The position numbers were made by a program, and so were the translations under genes. Below are positions 48,395 to 61,369 of a stretch of DNA of 64,000 bases, piece after piece (the stretch's first letter is position 1; each line of letters starts with the position of its first letter). The stretch spans positions 6,408,682 through 6,472,681 of the forward strand of contig JAQFVV010012398.1 in the NCBI GenBank assembly GCA_028023455.1, read 5' to 3'. Under the pieces are notes generated by a model. It was not told where the DNA came from and did no database searches. It was given only the letters and a program-made list of their open reading frames with translations. The DNA is from Epiperipatus broadwayi. Its lineage: Eukaryota > Onychophora > Udeonychophora > Euonychophora > Peripatidae.

Positions 48395-49909
48395 GCAAAT
48401 GTAAGGGTTTTTACCACGAGAAAATTTCTTCAACTTAAAACTCCAGAACAAATTTCTTTCTTTTGCTAATCTCATGACAAGATCCTCTGGTATATAATAG
48501 TCAATGGATTTATTAGGTAAGTACAGACCACTTGAACTTTAAAAATTTTACAAGTCAAAAACAAATAGATTTTTTTTTCAGGTGGACAATCTTGGGTAAA
48601 TAATAAAGATATCAGATTATGTTGGGTTGCACAAATGGACATAAGTCAACTGACTAAAAATAACAAAATCAATTATTAAATAATAAATATTTTATTATAT
48701 TATTGTATAATATATTATTGGTAATTGTTAATATGCCCATTACTATTAATGAGGAGGTGACCCACTCCTATAAATTCTAAATCCACAATTGTCTTTGTTT
48801 TTGTAATACATGTTTTTGTAATGATGTTATAAAATATTAGTTGTTATAGATGGCTTGTTGCAATGTTTAAAGAAATAGAAGTGATATCAAATGAATTACA
48901 CAGTTGATGTCTGGATAAAACATTTTGAGAATACTAAATCTTGTTCTTATTTTTGTCCTATGATTTTACATTCATAAAATAACATTTGTTATTGTAAAGC
49001 TTATTATTACCAGAAATGATAGTTTCAGTATTTTTAGATGTGTAGAACTTTGTTTACCACTTTCTTCCAGTTTAGTCTAATTCTTATTGAGAATCTAAAT
49101 GAATGCTAATTAGTATCACATTATTTTTTAATGTCATTTCATTTTTTTCTTAAGTTTTAATCTTTGGATTAGTTTGGAAATTGAAAATGCATAAGTTCAT
49201 CAAATTAATCCAACATTCATTTTTAATATCAAATTTTAGACCTCAATCATCCTATAATTTTTCAAAAAAGCAATTGAATTTGTAATTTATTATTATAATT
49301 CAAAAATTATTTTTTATAAATATTAGTTGTTCTTATACAGAATTGAATTGGGTATTTAATATAGTAAATCAATGTCTAATCTATGAAACAATGTCTTAGA
49401 AGAAAAATTCCAGTATTATGAAATGGGTGGGCCCATTAAAATTCTTGAAGAGTTTATTTAACACAGGGTAGATATATATCTTCAATTTTTTTTAGTTTTT
49501 ATTAATGCACCTTTCATTCAACACAGCCATATCAGAATCATTCATCAATACTGAACGAAAATCAAAGTGCCTTCTTTCTTTATGCATCATTTCATAAACA
49601 ACCCTCAGTCTTTAGATGAACTAGAAGCAGTAAACATCTGCATTTCCATGTTCTTGCTCAAAACCTTTAACTATAACATTTTCATGTATGGTAAAGACTA
49701 GTTTTTATTCCCTTTTAACACTTAGAAGAGAGAATAATCATGGTATTATAGCTATATATTTTTTAATTTTTTATTACTAACTCCCCAATATTGCAATTAT
49801 CTTTGACTATGCATGCATTTTTCAAACAACTTTTATTCTTTATTTCAGCAGAAAATATTAAGCACTTGAAACTTCAGATTCATTTTGACAGCTTGATAAC
49901 TTTCATTAC

Positions 49910-49913
<4 letters not shown>
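48395..49913. other. AT-rich non-coding stretch
   Basis: No gene supported. About 60 bp near 49495-49555 resemble 35345-35400 (TTTTATTAATGCACC.TTCATT), perhaps an old shared repeat. Confidence 0.45.

Positions 49914-50002
<89 letters not shown>
49914..50002 (+). repeat. (CT)n(AT)n microsatellite
   Basis: About 26 bp of TC repeats followed by about 60 bp of AT repeats with one ATC interruption. It abuts the left end of the right inverted-repeat arm. Confidence 0.95.
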
Positions 50003-50005
<3 letters not shown>

Positions 50006-50938
50006 GCCATTACAATTTAGTCATTAGCTAAATTTATAGTGCATGTAAGAAAATGTAAAACCAAAAGTCATCATCACATTTTCATAAAAAAATGAAGCTG
50101 TAGGGTATCCAAGTTCAAACCCTACAAACTCCAGTTCTAAAAGCTTTAGATAGAAAGAGTGGGTCAACAATTATATTCTTTATTTGTTTGTGTGTTGATA
50201 GAAAGGTAATACACACCTTTAAACTATTCAATATTAAATTTTTCTGTTAAACAGCAAAGTTACACATATACAGACAAAGCTATTTAATTGTTTTATATTT
50301 CAAATATTAAACCTTTTAACTTTCTTTAAAACTAACCTATGCTTGATCAATTCTAATATCTTATTGTATTTCTATTTTTGCTTTTCTATAATTGTAAGTG
50401 GGAATTGAAAAAGTTACGGATTTAATTTTAAATATTAGGGTTATAATTTCTAAACTAGCATTCATATTATTTTAATGGACAGTTTATGAATGATTTGAAA
50501 TGATAAACTATGTGTATACATTACATACAGAAATTTACATTTATTAAATATTGAAAGAAAAAGAAGGGTTAAATCTGTCAAATTATTATTTTTTTTTACA
50601 ATTTTATGTTAAGGGAGAAAATCTGTTGAATCAGATATCTATTTTTGTAGCAATTTTGTTTTTGTAAATGATTGTTTGTCATTTTGGAGCTTAAGCTTGA
50701 TGGGAAGTCTAATTTTGAAATTGTCTCATCTTAAGATCTAAAGAAAGAAGCTCAAAAATTGAAATGTTACCTAGGTGTAAGAAAAAAGGATTAAGTCTAT
50801 TTTTTTTTTCAAGACAAAAGTGTCTGAAAACCAGGTGTGTGAATTTTTGAGTTGGTCAAAAATAGAAAGTTACACTATCACTCTAATTGAGTGAGTTGAC
50901 TCAAAAATCGGATATAAAAGCAGTCTGGAAAATCAGTC

Positions 50939-51034
50939 GATCATGATTATGATTATTATTGTGAGAGAGACTTTTTAAAAATTATTGATCATGATTATGA
51001 TTATTATTGTGAGAGAGACTTTTTAAAAATTATT
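50939..51034 (+). repeat. perfect 48-bp tandem duplication
   Basis: GATCATGATTATGATTATTA...AAAAATTATT occurs twice without a mismatch (50939-50986, 50987-51034). The left arm has no equivalent, so it arose after the arms separated. Confidence 0.9.
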
Positions 51035-51299
51035 GAAACTAAAGCAGACAAACATTTTTAATTCTGCTAGATAACCTTTTTTTTAAATCATTTTTTTATA
51101 TCAAGTTTTGAATATTGAAGATATAAGAATGGCAAGGTAGGAAAATATATATATATTTTTTCCATCTGTCTACCAGACTCATCATTAACTAGCACATTAT
51201 ATGGGAAAGAAAAAATGTTATGTCTGGAAAATAATATTCTACACCTTTCAACTGACTGAGAGAGATAAAATGTTTTAAATAGAAAAAAGAAAACATTCA

Positions 51300-51860
51300 C
51301 CTGCATTCAAAGGAGATCAAAAAGATGAATTAATCTACTGATAAATATTAATCATCGAATTCAATTAATTTTTCCAGTAACTGAGTTTGAACCCCAGAAA
51401 AATTACAATGGGAAAAGAACTGCTGTATTTCATCCACGATGAGAATCATGCTGAATGGAAAAATTTAAAGTCAGTATAAGAATTTCTAAATTGTCCACTA
51501 AAGCAAGTAACCGTATTTAAATCATCATCATCAAATAGTTATACACCTCAAGAAAGAGATTGTTCCAAAGTAAAACGGAAATGGTAGCTGCAGAAATATA
51601 GACATTATACAAGATAAGTTTGACTCATTGGAAGTTTGCCATAAAACAATGGATCGGTAATATGACTTTTTATATCTATTTTCTTTATGATATCAGAGTC
51701 TTAATAAACATTTTAGCAATAAAGTGGTATATTTTATTTAAAGAACTTTTAAAGACAATTCAGATCGATTAAAAACAATAATTTCTTACCAATAATAACC
51801 TTGAGCTTCATAAGTGGTTTTGAATGTATCAAAATTATTTGTTTATTGATTTACAGTTAT
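51300..51860 (-). other. most conserved part of the inverted-repeat arm
   Basis: Corresponds to 30900-31420 in the left arm and includes the stretch of the 102-codon frame there. Here the frame is broken, so the conservation does not look protein-coding. Confidence 0.4.
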
Positions 51861-53454
51861 GAAATATTAATGTGTAAAATAATTTTGTATTATTATTTTG
51901 GTTTTAAATAATATTTTGGTTTTACGGGGTAAACACACACCTACATAATAATATTTTTACACGTGTATAATTGTGTGCGAATGTGAAGTAATAAGCAGTA
52001 TTAAAATATTAAATTATTTTGTTTTAAGAAAGTATAGGTTTCAGCTTGGAAGGGAGGGGGAGAAAATTGTTTAAAACTTGTTTCTAAAACTTGCTCTTTC
52101 CAATTCTACTAACATTTTTTTTTAACATTCTGCTTATATGTTAGATTATATGGTATGTGTGCCAATGAGTGAATATTTTTTTTATATGAAATACTTTTCT
52201 TGTGGATGGAACATTTTAATAAATCGGTTACCCAATTTAATACCATATACATTTGACGGGAAAGGGGGAAGAACTTGAAATTAATCTGAAGATTGCAATA
52301 TAATCAATTATTATTGTTATTATTATTCATATCAATTTTCATGTTTATCTATAAATTTTCATGTAGATATAGAAATTTTTATGTATATGTTAGAAATGCA
52401 GCAATAAATACTAGTTTATTATTATTAAACGAGGCATATATATTTCATTAAGTGTAGTCTTTATTAAGTGTGATCATTCATCATCAAGGTGAATATTAGC
52501 CATTTAAGTTCCAATTAGATATACTAAAATTAAGCAATGATTATGAATTTCTTTATAAAAATTAGGTTTAGTCCTAAAGCTGTAGTTGAAACCATTATCA
52601 TTATCATTATCATCATCATCATCATGCTGTAATTAACGAGCTGTTTAAATGTTTAAAGGCCATAAATAAATATTGATTTCATAGTATTTAGTGATTTCTT
52701 AGTAATATTATAACCACCATCCCATCATTTATTTCATGCAAGGATGAGTGAATTGCCATCCTAGATTAATAGTAATCTGAGCTAGTAAAACTTATAAAAA
52801 AGTATTGAAACACATTTATTATGTTAAGCTCTGAGAAATGATTTATGTCTAATGAATTTTATATACTCACTTTGGTTTAAAGATGTTTTATGTTTACCTA
52901 AATATTAGTGCATACAGTGATATGGCTCTAAAAGGAAAATCCTCCATTTTTATTAGAAATAAAGTACCAAAACGGGATTCAAACCTGATACATGTGAAAA
53001 GGTTATTAAATATAACTATGTTCTAGATTCAGATAATCTAGTGGTGCCCTGCTAGACCATATTCATTTGGTATTTGTCACATTAAACAGTTTAATTGAAT
53101 ACTTTAAATCAAAATACATATAGATATAACAAAACAAAATTTATAATTATATGAAGAAAATGTTTAGTTGTCAGCAATAAACATTAATACCATTATTGTG
53201 TCATTCATATATATATATACGCATCATGCACACTACTGTTTTACTTTACTAAATAGTTTTAATTTTATTAATTTCTCTAATCATTAGGCATACAGTGTGT
53301 GGGTGAATAGCATATATTTATAGCAAGATCTGAATTGCGGACCCCTAGGAGGTTAGTATAGATGATGAAACATAAAGCATCGATGATGATTAGACATCGA
53401 TTGCTTCAATATATATATAATTCTAAATGTAAAAAAAAAAAATTACATAATTTA

Positions 53455-53990
53455 GATGTATATTGGACTATTTCCACCAACCTAATATTAAATATTGAAT
53501 GTTTTTAAAAAATATTAACTTTATTTAAATTTTCCAGTTACATTCAACTGTTCATAATATCACACAGGTTAGTATATGCACAATATTTTAAGAGGTACTA
53601 TTCTTCTCTCTTCTTCAAGTATTGCTGGTCTGACCAGTGATAATACTAGCATGGGAATCAAAACTGCCTCCCTTAGATTCTTGAATATTTTTATTTTAAA
53701 ATAATGCTCTAACCAATTGAACTATTCTGCCAGTTGGTTATGAGTTAGAACATTACCTTAAAATTTAATATTCAAGAATCTAAGGGTCAAGATTTGATTT
53801 CCATGCAATCCAGCAATACATGAAGAAGAAAGGAGACTAATACTCTTTTGAAACATTGTGCAGATATTAATCTGTGTGCTAATACTAATAATTGAATGTA
53901 ACTGGAAAATTTAAATAAAGTTAATTTTTTCTAAAAACATTCAATACTTAATATTAGATTATGTAAATAGTCTAATATGTAAATATAACT
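53455..53990. mobile_element. two head-to-head copies of the tRNA-like SINE (copies 2 and 3)
   Basis: The minus-strand copy (53455-53733) and plus-strand copy (53734-53990) meet at their tRNA-like heads (...CTATTCTGCC/AGTTGGTTATGAG...). Both carry the body block around GAATCTAAGGG, and the tail AACATTCAATA with TAATATTA. They form arms of about 250 bp with almost no spacer. Confidence 0.75.
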
Positions 53991-55453
53991 AAAAGACAAT
54001 CATCACAATTATTTCTCTTACTGGTAATAGTTACATTAAAGTCTTCAAGCAAGATTGAATATCCTATAGCTTTTTATGTAAATTTAAATTATGCAATAAT
54101 CATTTTATCTCCATACTTGAAACAATCTCAGTAGGGAGCATACATGATATCATGTGACAATCTTTCAGGAATTAGACCTTTGCTTTAATTTGACCTCTAA
54201 TTGCATATAAAGAAATTCATTGTTGTGATAACAATTTTATCATTTGAAATTGATTTTAAATTACTATACACTAGGTCAGAGATAGCTAGCATATAGTGCA
54301 TTCACCAACATACACAATGTAGGAGGATTAAAAAATAAGATTAAAATTTATAAATTAATACTGAAATAAATAAAAAATATTAACAATCATAAAATTTGTA
54401 ACAAAAGTTCAAATTGAAGCAAACTAAGAAAAAATGTTCAGTATTTTTTCTGCAAGAACATGTTTGACATTTGTCTAATCTTCTGTTCCCTAATCTAATG
54501 AAGTCTGCGATAACATTTAACTTATTTTAATTGATTTTTTACATAAGTGATGAATGGTATTGTTTTATTATGAAAACTGTTTTCATGCATGAAATTTATG
54601 AAAACACAACAAAGTCATGACTAATTAATTTATGATTAATTCATGATTAATTAAACCAACTGCAAACATAAAAGTCTATTGAAAGCAAAATGACTAACAT
54701 GTTTCATTAAAGTATGCAATGTTTAAAGTAATATTTTTTATTAGTACACTATTATTATATTATATAAAAAGATAAGTACTATTTTAATATGAAGATATTT
54801 CAGTGAAAAATTGATTAATAATGCAAATATTGTTTAAGGTATTTGAACTCATGTACAATAAAATTGCACATGAACAAAAAAATATTGACCATCTTTTCAC
54901 TGTAAAAAGTGCTCTTTTTTGGACATAATAATGATATTTAGAAAAATCGGAAGTCATTATCCAAATTAAACTGCAATTAATATTATCATCTAGGTTGGCC
55001 TGGAGTTTGCATGCTTTAGCAAAGCAAATTTCTAATATTCATTCCATACATTATTGCTATTGTAGCTGTTATCATGTATGCAATTACTCATATGGTAAAT
55101 GAAGATGGATAGGCTACTTTCCAATATGAATTAGTCAGAATGGTAAGTTAATTGGCTTTTTATCTCTGAGATTATAACCAAGAAACATCATGGTCTTTAT
55201 TTTCAGTTGCCTGATAGTTCTTGAGAAAAATATCAGTTGAAATTTTTTTAAGATAGAATAAATGTGTGTGTGTGAATATTTTTTATTATATATATATTTA
55301 TAGTAATGGCAGATAAAACTACATTAGGAGCATTATTCCAAGTAAACTATAAAATTGTTAACTAAAGCAGCAATTGGTAGCTAAAGGAAGAGGTGCTAAG
55401 AATTTTCGTAATTGCAAACCTAAGCTGCCATTTGATGTAAACTTTTTATTTAA
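53991..55453. other. AT-rich non-coding stretch
   Basis: No gene or repeat supported. Confidence 0.5.
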
Positions 55454-57200
55454 TTATCTGCAACTTCGGACTGATTTCAAGGAAAGAAAGTTTGCAAATT
55501 GTAAAAAATGGAAGAAATATCCTATAGAACATTGAAAAATTTGTGAAGTTAGAAAAAGATGTAAAAAAATGATATAAAAAGAGAACTTTATTATAAAAGC
55601 ACCAATATTGGAAGCAAAAAATAAAAAATGGAAGAACAGCATTATGGAGATGGATGATAAAGATTAATTATTCAAATTAATAGAAGATAATAAGTACAAA
55701 TAATTCAAATCTATGTACAAAAAATTTCTCATTGTCATGAATAAGTAGATTTATATATATATATAGTCCAAAATGCTTTTTATTACACCAAACAATATTT
55801 TAAAACTGTTATATGATTTTGTTTTCCTGAAGGTTTGTGATGATGAAATTCTATTTGTATTTTTATATTGGACTATTTCCATTATTTAATATGTGTATTG
55901 AATGTCCTTAGAAAAAATTAACTTTATTTAAATATTCCAAATACATTCAACTGTTAGTAATAGCACATCAAACAGGTTAGTATATGCACATTTCAAGGGG
56001 TATTATTCTCCTCTCTTCTTCAGATGTTGCTGGCCTGACCGGTGACAGTTCTAGCACAGGATTTGAACCTGGTCCTTAGATTCTTGAGTATTGAATTTTT
56101 TAAGATAATGCTCTAACCAACTGAGCCATTCTGACAAAGGCAACAGTCTGTAGTAATTTCATATACTTATCTATGAGGTTCCTCCTGATTTTTCCATTAT
56201 TTTTCACCATTATTTTTTGGTTTGTTGATTAAGAAAAAAATATTTGATTCTATAAGTATTTCTTTAGACATCAAAGCTTTGGATTATCAAAATACAATCT
56301 AAAGGTGTTGTCATAATCTGAAGAATATTCATCAAAACTGGTCAGCTGAGATTAAGTTACACTGAGACACCAAGAAGATTGACATTGGAAGGAATGTATG
56401 AAAGAGTGATTTCATATTTTCAAATTTTTTATGGTTTATAAAAAGTACTTATGAGCTAAAATATAAAAGTCAAAAAAATATAAATACATGGAGTTTGTTT
56501 AAGTCACCTATATTATGCAGATAATAGGATTGTTTTTATAATTAATAATTCAAAGATTCAGAAAATATTACAAGAGTTATCAAAAAAAAAAAAAAGATCT
56601 AAAAATGAATACTGAAAATACTAAAGATGTGTTCAATAAAATTTCTCTTAAAAAGATAATAAAGATTGATAATTATGATTTAGAAAAAAATAATCATTTT
56701 AATTACTGTTATTATATTATTAATACATATGGAAGCATAATAATAATAATAATAATAGTAAATAATTTAATATTGCAAAGAAATATGCTTATATATTTTA
56801 ATAGATGTGTGATTATCAATTTTTCTTGTAAATCTGAGACTTGGACACTGAATAGGGAAAAAATGAGATTTGGAATTAATCAATGACATATGGAAATATG
56901 CATACTGGCAATAACAAAACGAAGTGGAATATAGAATACTTGGTTAATAGAACAAATGGATCTTATTAAAAAATTATCCAAAAAATTAAGAGACTTAAAT
57001 AGAGTTGGATTTGACATATTGTTCTAACAGGTGATAAATGAACAGTTAAGGTTTTAAATCATTTTCCAATGGATTGTAAAAACTTAGAAAAGGATCACAT
57101 ATGAAATGAACGAATGGAATAATTAATTGATGTGATGAAAAGAAGAGATACTATGAAAGAGAAAATTTATAATTGATAAGAGTATTATAGATTTAAATTT
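55454..57200 (+). pseudogene. second decayed RTE-type LINE, interrupted by a SINE
   Basis: The N-terminal part (55460-55770) shows weak endonuclease similarity (AALWRW..., IIQIYVQKISHCHE). After the SINE, the RT reads FDSISISLDIKAL (about 56248), TKKIDIGRNV (about 56370), HLYYADNRIVFI (56505; YADD changed to YADN), KMNTENTKDVFNK (about 56600), KSETWTLNREKMR (about 56831) and ITKRSGI.NTWLIEQMDLIKK (about 56913). Stops and frameshifts are frequent, and an (ATA)n expansion lies at 56737. The 93-codon frame at 56605-56886 is part of this relic, not a gene. Confidence 0.8.
55790..56145 (-). mobile_element. tRNA-like SINE, copy 4, inside the second LINE
   Basis: Best preserved copy. Box A GGCTCAGTTGG (complement at 56117-56127), box B GGTTCAAATCC (complement at 56059-56069), body with CTGAAGAAGAG and TTGAATGTATTTGGAATATT, tail AAACCTTCAGGAAAAC near 55820. 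It splits the LINE relic, so it is younger than that LINE. Confidence 0.8.
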
Positions 57201-58891
57201 ACATATACGTATAAGTCAGTAAAGTTTTTTGGGTGAATGAAAATCATATTATAAATCAATAAGAAATAGTACTCGTTGAACATTCACTGTAATTTATTTA
57301 TTATTGTCATTCATTTAATATAATTCATTCTAACAACTCATACACTTCAGTGGGTTTTAAGATATATGTATATGTGCATGCACCCATGATTAATAAAAAT
57401 TAGTTTTGTTTAATATATTCACTATAATAATTATTAGCTATATTAAACTTAAAAAAGGACTGAAAAATTATAACCCAAAAGAATACTAGATGTAGTAACA
57501 CACCAAAGTTCCTTGTGATTTGATCACAACAGATAAGTTGTCTTCCTCAGGCCTTTTACATCAATTGTTTTCTCATCAGTTATTGAAAAGTTAAACAAAT
57601 TTGCTGTATATTTATATTAAACAAGAAAAGCTCTAATGAAATATATTATATAGTTATTTTAATTTAATATAATATAATAACAATCAAAGTATGTCTGATG
57701 CTTTTCCTAATGAATCAAATTGATTTATTTTATATCTGTAAAAGTTAAAATATTTATGGCTCAATAAAAACACAATTATAGATATTTTTTATTATTCTTA
57801 AGTGAAACAAAAAGATAATTAAATGATTTCATTGCTATAGTATTTATAAGAAATTTGAGTGTCAGATTTGGGCATGCTCTATGGACCTTGTGCCCCACAA
57901 TTAGTCTGTCTACAATTGGATTAGATCATGCAGGGTTTTGCCATTCTTAAAATTAATCTGATATTTTTCTATCAGATACAGAGATCTGCATTGGAAATAT
58001 TTAAAAAATATTAATATACTTAGATATATGGCTCACATTTTGACAAAATAAATAAGATGGCTGATGTTCCACTGAAAACTGCTACATAGATAGGTGGTAC
58101 AAAAAATAATAATTCTATAGTATATTTTTAATTGATATGGAATAATGCATTATTCTAATCTTTATCATGATCCACTTCATTGGGAAAATGATTATTATTA
58201 ATTTTTGCTTCTAATTTTTTGTGCCACTCCTTCAAAATCTAATATTTATTTTTCTAATAACAATTGTTAACTCTGCAATTTCACTATTTTGCCCAAAAAG
58301 AAAAAAAAAAATAGAAGCACGACCATTAAAAATTTCCATTATTCTTTTTTAAGTTACTTTTGAATTACTTCAATCATCTTGTGGTTTGAGAGGTCCCTCT
58401 ATCGGCAAAATAAAGATATTGCTTGACTGTTATAAATTTCAAGGCACATTGAATACAGGTTAAAGCCTGTCTTAAAAGTATTTACATATACTTCCTGTGT
58501 GCTTAATAAATAATTATAACTCATCAACTACATTATAATTTTCATTTAAGTGAGTTGAAATATGCCTTTTTCTAAAGAATTCCACAAAATGATAAAAAAA
58601 AAAGATTTAATAGTGCATTTAAAAGTATATCTATTAACTTGCAAAGAAAGTTCTAGAAATAATCTGGTATTTTGGTATTAAATCTGAAACATTGGGGAGA
58701 TAGGAGACTTCTCACAATGATTCTTGGAATGATGATTGGCACTCACAATTGAAAGAAAAGAATCAATTTTTGCAGGTGTGAAAATGTGTATTTCCTTACG
58801 TGTAACATTGTGATGATGGAATGACCAATGGTGATAACAATTGAGTAATCCATGATAGAGGTGTCAAAATGTGTTTTTCCTTATCAGTGTG
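57201..58891. other. AT-rich non-coding stretch
   Basis: No gene supported. The frame on - at 58796-58984 overlaps the tandem repeat below and is unrecognised. Confidence 0.45.
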
Positions 58892-59073
58892 ATCTTTTGG
58901 ATTCATTAACATCTCCACATTAGCTGAGCTTTCTATGAGACTTTTATTGAGTAGGTGTCCATTTTGGGTCCATGTAGAAGACATGTTTTTGGATTCGTTA
59001 ACATCTCCACATTAGCTTTTTCTGTGAGACTTTTATTGAGCAGTTGTCCATTTTGGGCTCATGTAGAAGACAT
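58892..59073 (+). repeat. ~91-bp tandem duplication
   Basis: Both copies (from about 58892 and 58984) run TTTTGGATTCRTTAACATCT ... CCATTTTGGGYYCATGTAGAAGACAT, with a 4-5-bp length difference and a few substitutions. Confidence 0.85.
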
Positions 59074-59159
59074 TCAAATAACTGGATTTCCCTGTTCAAT
59101 ATTTCATGGTAAGTATTACAAAAATGTAGTTAATCCATTTTTAGAAATTTTTACCAATA

Positions 59160-59462
59160 ATGGCGTGGTTTTCTTTTTTTTTTTTTGGAAATGCAACATT
59201 TTTAAAAGTTTTAAGATTTACCCATATTTATTTTTTTTTAAATTTTGTACAGTATTTGTTTGAATTTCACTACAATATTACTTTGATTTCACAATAATCA
59301 TCTACTGAATATATACTACATTTTTTGTTAAAAATCTTCCAAAATATTGAAATATTAAAACTGTCAATGGCATCACATTGGCTGTTTTTTTTTTTTTTTT
59401 TTTGGAAATGCATCGTTTTTAAAAGTTTTTAGATTTACTCTTTTTTTTTTTTAAATTTTGTT
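59160..59462 (+). repeat. two copies of a T-rich ~90-bp segment
   Basis: T-run, then GGAAATGCAACATTTTTAAA (59188) and again GGAAATGCATCGTTTTTAAA (59404), each followed by AGTTTT.AGATTTAC, another T-run and AAATTTTG. The copies are about 215 bp apart. Confidence 0.8.
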
Positions 59463-61369
59463 ATTGATTTAAGAACAGATAGCATAAAAAGTGTGTAGAA
59501 ACAATCAATCAATTGTTATGATAAACATGGGATGAGATTGGTGATGGGTCTGTCTGTATACCAGCTTGAAGAAACAATTATATAACAAAATAGGTTTGCA
59601 ACATAATAATGCTGAATGTTACCAAATATTAGAATAATACAGACTCTAAAAAAAAGTGATATATCTCGGAATATTGAAAATAGGTCTGGAAACATTTAAC
59701 AAATCTCACCAATCATTACTATGGAAGTATCAGTACAAAGATTGTAAATATAAATTATAAAGAATATGTCCAATAATATTAAATAGTGTTAGTTATATTT
59801 ATGTATAGTTATTTCTTTTGATAATGGCTAAGACAGACAAATTTTAAAAAACAAGATCATTGTGATGTAGTCATAGCTGAACACAGCAATTGGTAGAGAA
59901 ACTATGATTTGAGCTTTTCTAACAAGAATAGATTATAGTTAAATCATCAGAGAATTACATCTTGAGTGAATGTCTACAGACATATAAGCTGTAATAAATG
60001 ACTTTGACATAAGTGACACAAGAAAACTTTTTGATTAATAAAATTACCAAAGATTAAATAAAAATAGCAGCATTATTCTGCTTTGCAAAAGTAATTGAGA
60101 TTACAAAAAAAAAAAAAGATCTATGAACCGAATACTTTTGAAGATCACACTTATTATCAGGCGATACAACATCTGTTGACATATTTTAGTCCCTGTCCCT
60201 TCAGTCATAGCCCTTGTCTCCAAATTAAAATTTGGTGACAAGCTAGAATAGAAGACTGCAATCTTAACTTTTTGAAATATAGCAAAAAGGTCATCTATAA
60301 ATCATTTTTCTATAAATCATTTCTAAAGAAGACATTCTTAGATCAATTTCTGTGAAGGATAAACAGTTATATTTTGAGAAACACTTATTAACTGACAATG
60401 GCATAAGCTATAATAAGTCATCAAATGTAGAATCACTCATGATTTGGTTAGAACAATCAGAAAATTTCCCAAAGATAATACTAGTTATGTGGTCATCATA
60501 AAATGATGAAAAAAAAAATAATAAAAAAATAATGCTTTTATACATTATTGTTGTGGGAATTTGATCATAAAGCAAAATATGTAAAGAGGAGAGCAGTCAA
60601 GATCAATGAATGTAAAGGTGTAATAGATAAAAAAAACGTAATCACATAACCACATAAAACATGGCATTTTCAAAAAAAATATGATCTGGATACAATTTTA
60701 TGACAACTCCATCTCCATGGAGGTAGATAGGAAAAATGGAGTTTTGTTATAATCAGTATATTATTGGATGTATATTATAGCTACACATTAAAAAAAAAAC
60801 CAAATTAGAGTTGAAAGCATAATCAACTTTCCAGTTACAATAAAGAACAGGTAAACATATTTTGAAAACCTATACAAAGTATACACTATACATGGAGAGA
60901 ATTGTTTAGTTTACTGGGCATCCAAACTATTTTAGTTTAAAATATTGCATTTGGGAAAAAAATGAAGGAAAATTTTTCTAAATTGTTTATTGAAAATCCA
61001 AGTAAAATAGACTAATAACAATAAAGTTAAATCCTAATGCAATATCCATAATTTGATAACCACATAAGGCCCTTAGTTGAAAAAGGCACATTGGAGCTCA
61101 CAGAGAAATTTGACTGGAAAATTCATTTGTTACTTATAAGCAAGTTGAATGGTCAAATACATTTTGTGCAATGATTACTATGTAACAATGAATAGGATAA
61201 CAAATAAACACACATAATCTGTCCCTCATGTCAGGGGAAATATTGCATTTTATAGAAATAAACAACTTTACAAAATTATATATCAATATAACTTTAAATT
61301 ACATACTAATGATAAATAATGTAACTAAAATAATAAACACTAACTAATCAGGAGGGTTTGGACAAATAA
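59463..61369 (+). other. probable 5' part of the Gypsy relic, unreadable
   Basis: AT-rich with mixed-composition patches that might be decayed gag and protease (60150-60250, 60880-60950), but I could match no motif with confidence. No LTR was found. Confidence 0.3.

Larger units (their letters stand above)
50003..53077 (-). repeat. right arm of the 3.05-kb inverted repeat pair
   Basis: Reverse-complement partner of 29624-32663. Homology runs from TTGTGCCATTACAATTTAGT next to the microsatellite to GGTATTTGT at 53077. The two copies enclose 17.3 kb. No target duplication is visible at the outer ends, and GTTTAA-like traces just outside suggest that homology fades gradually. Confidence 0.8.
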
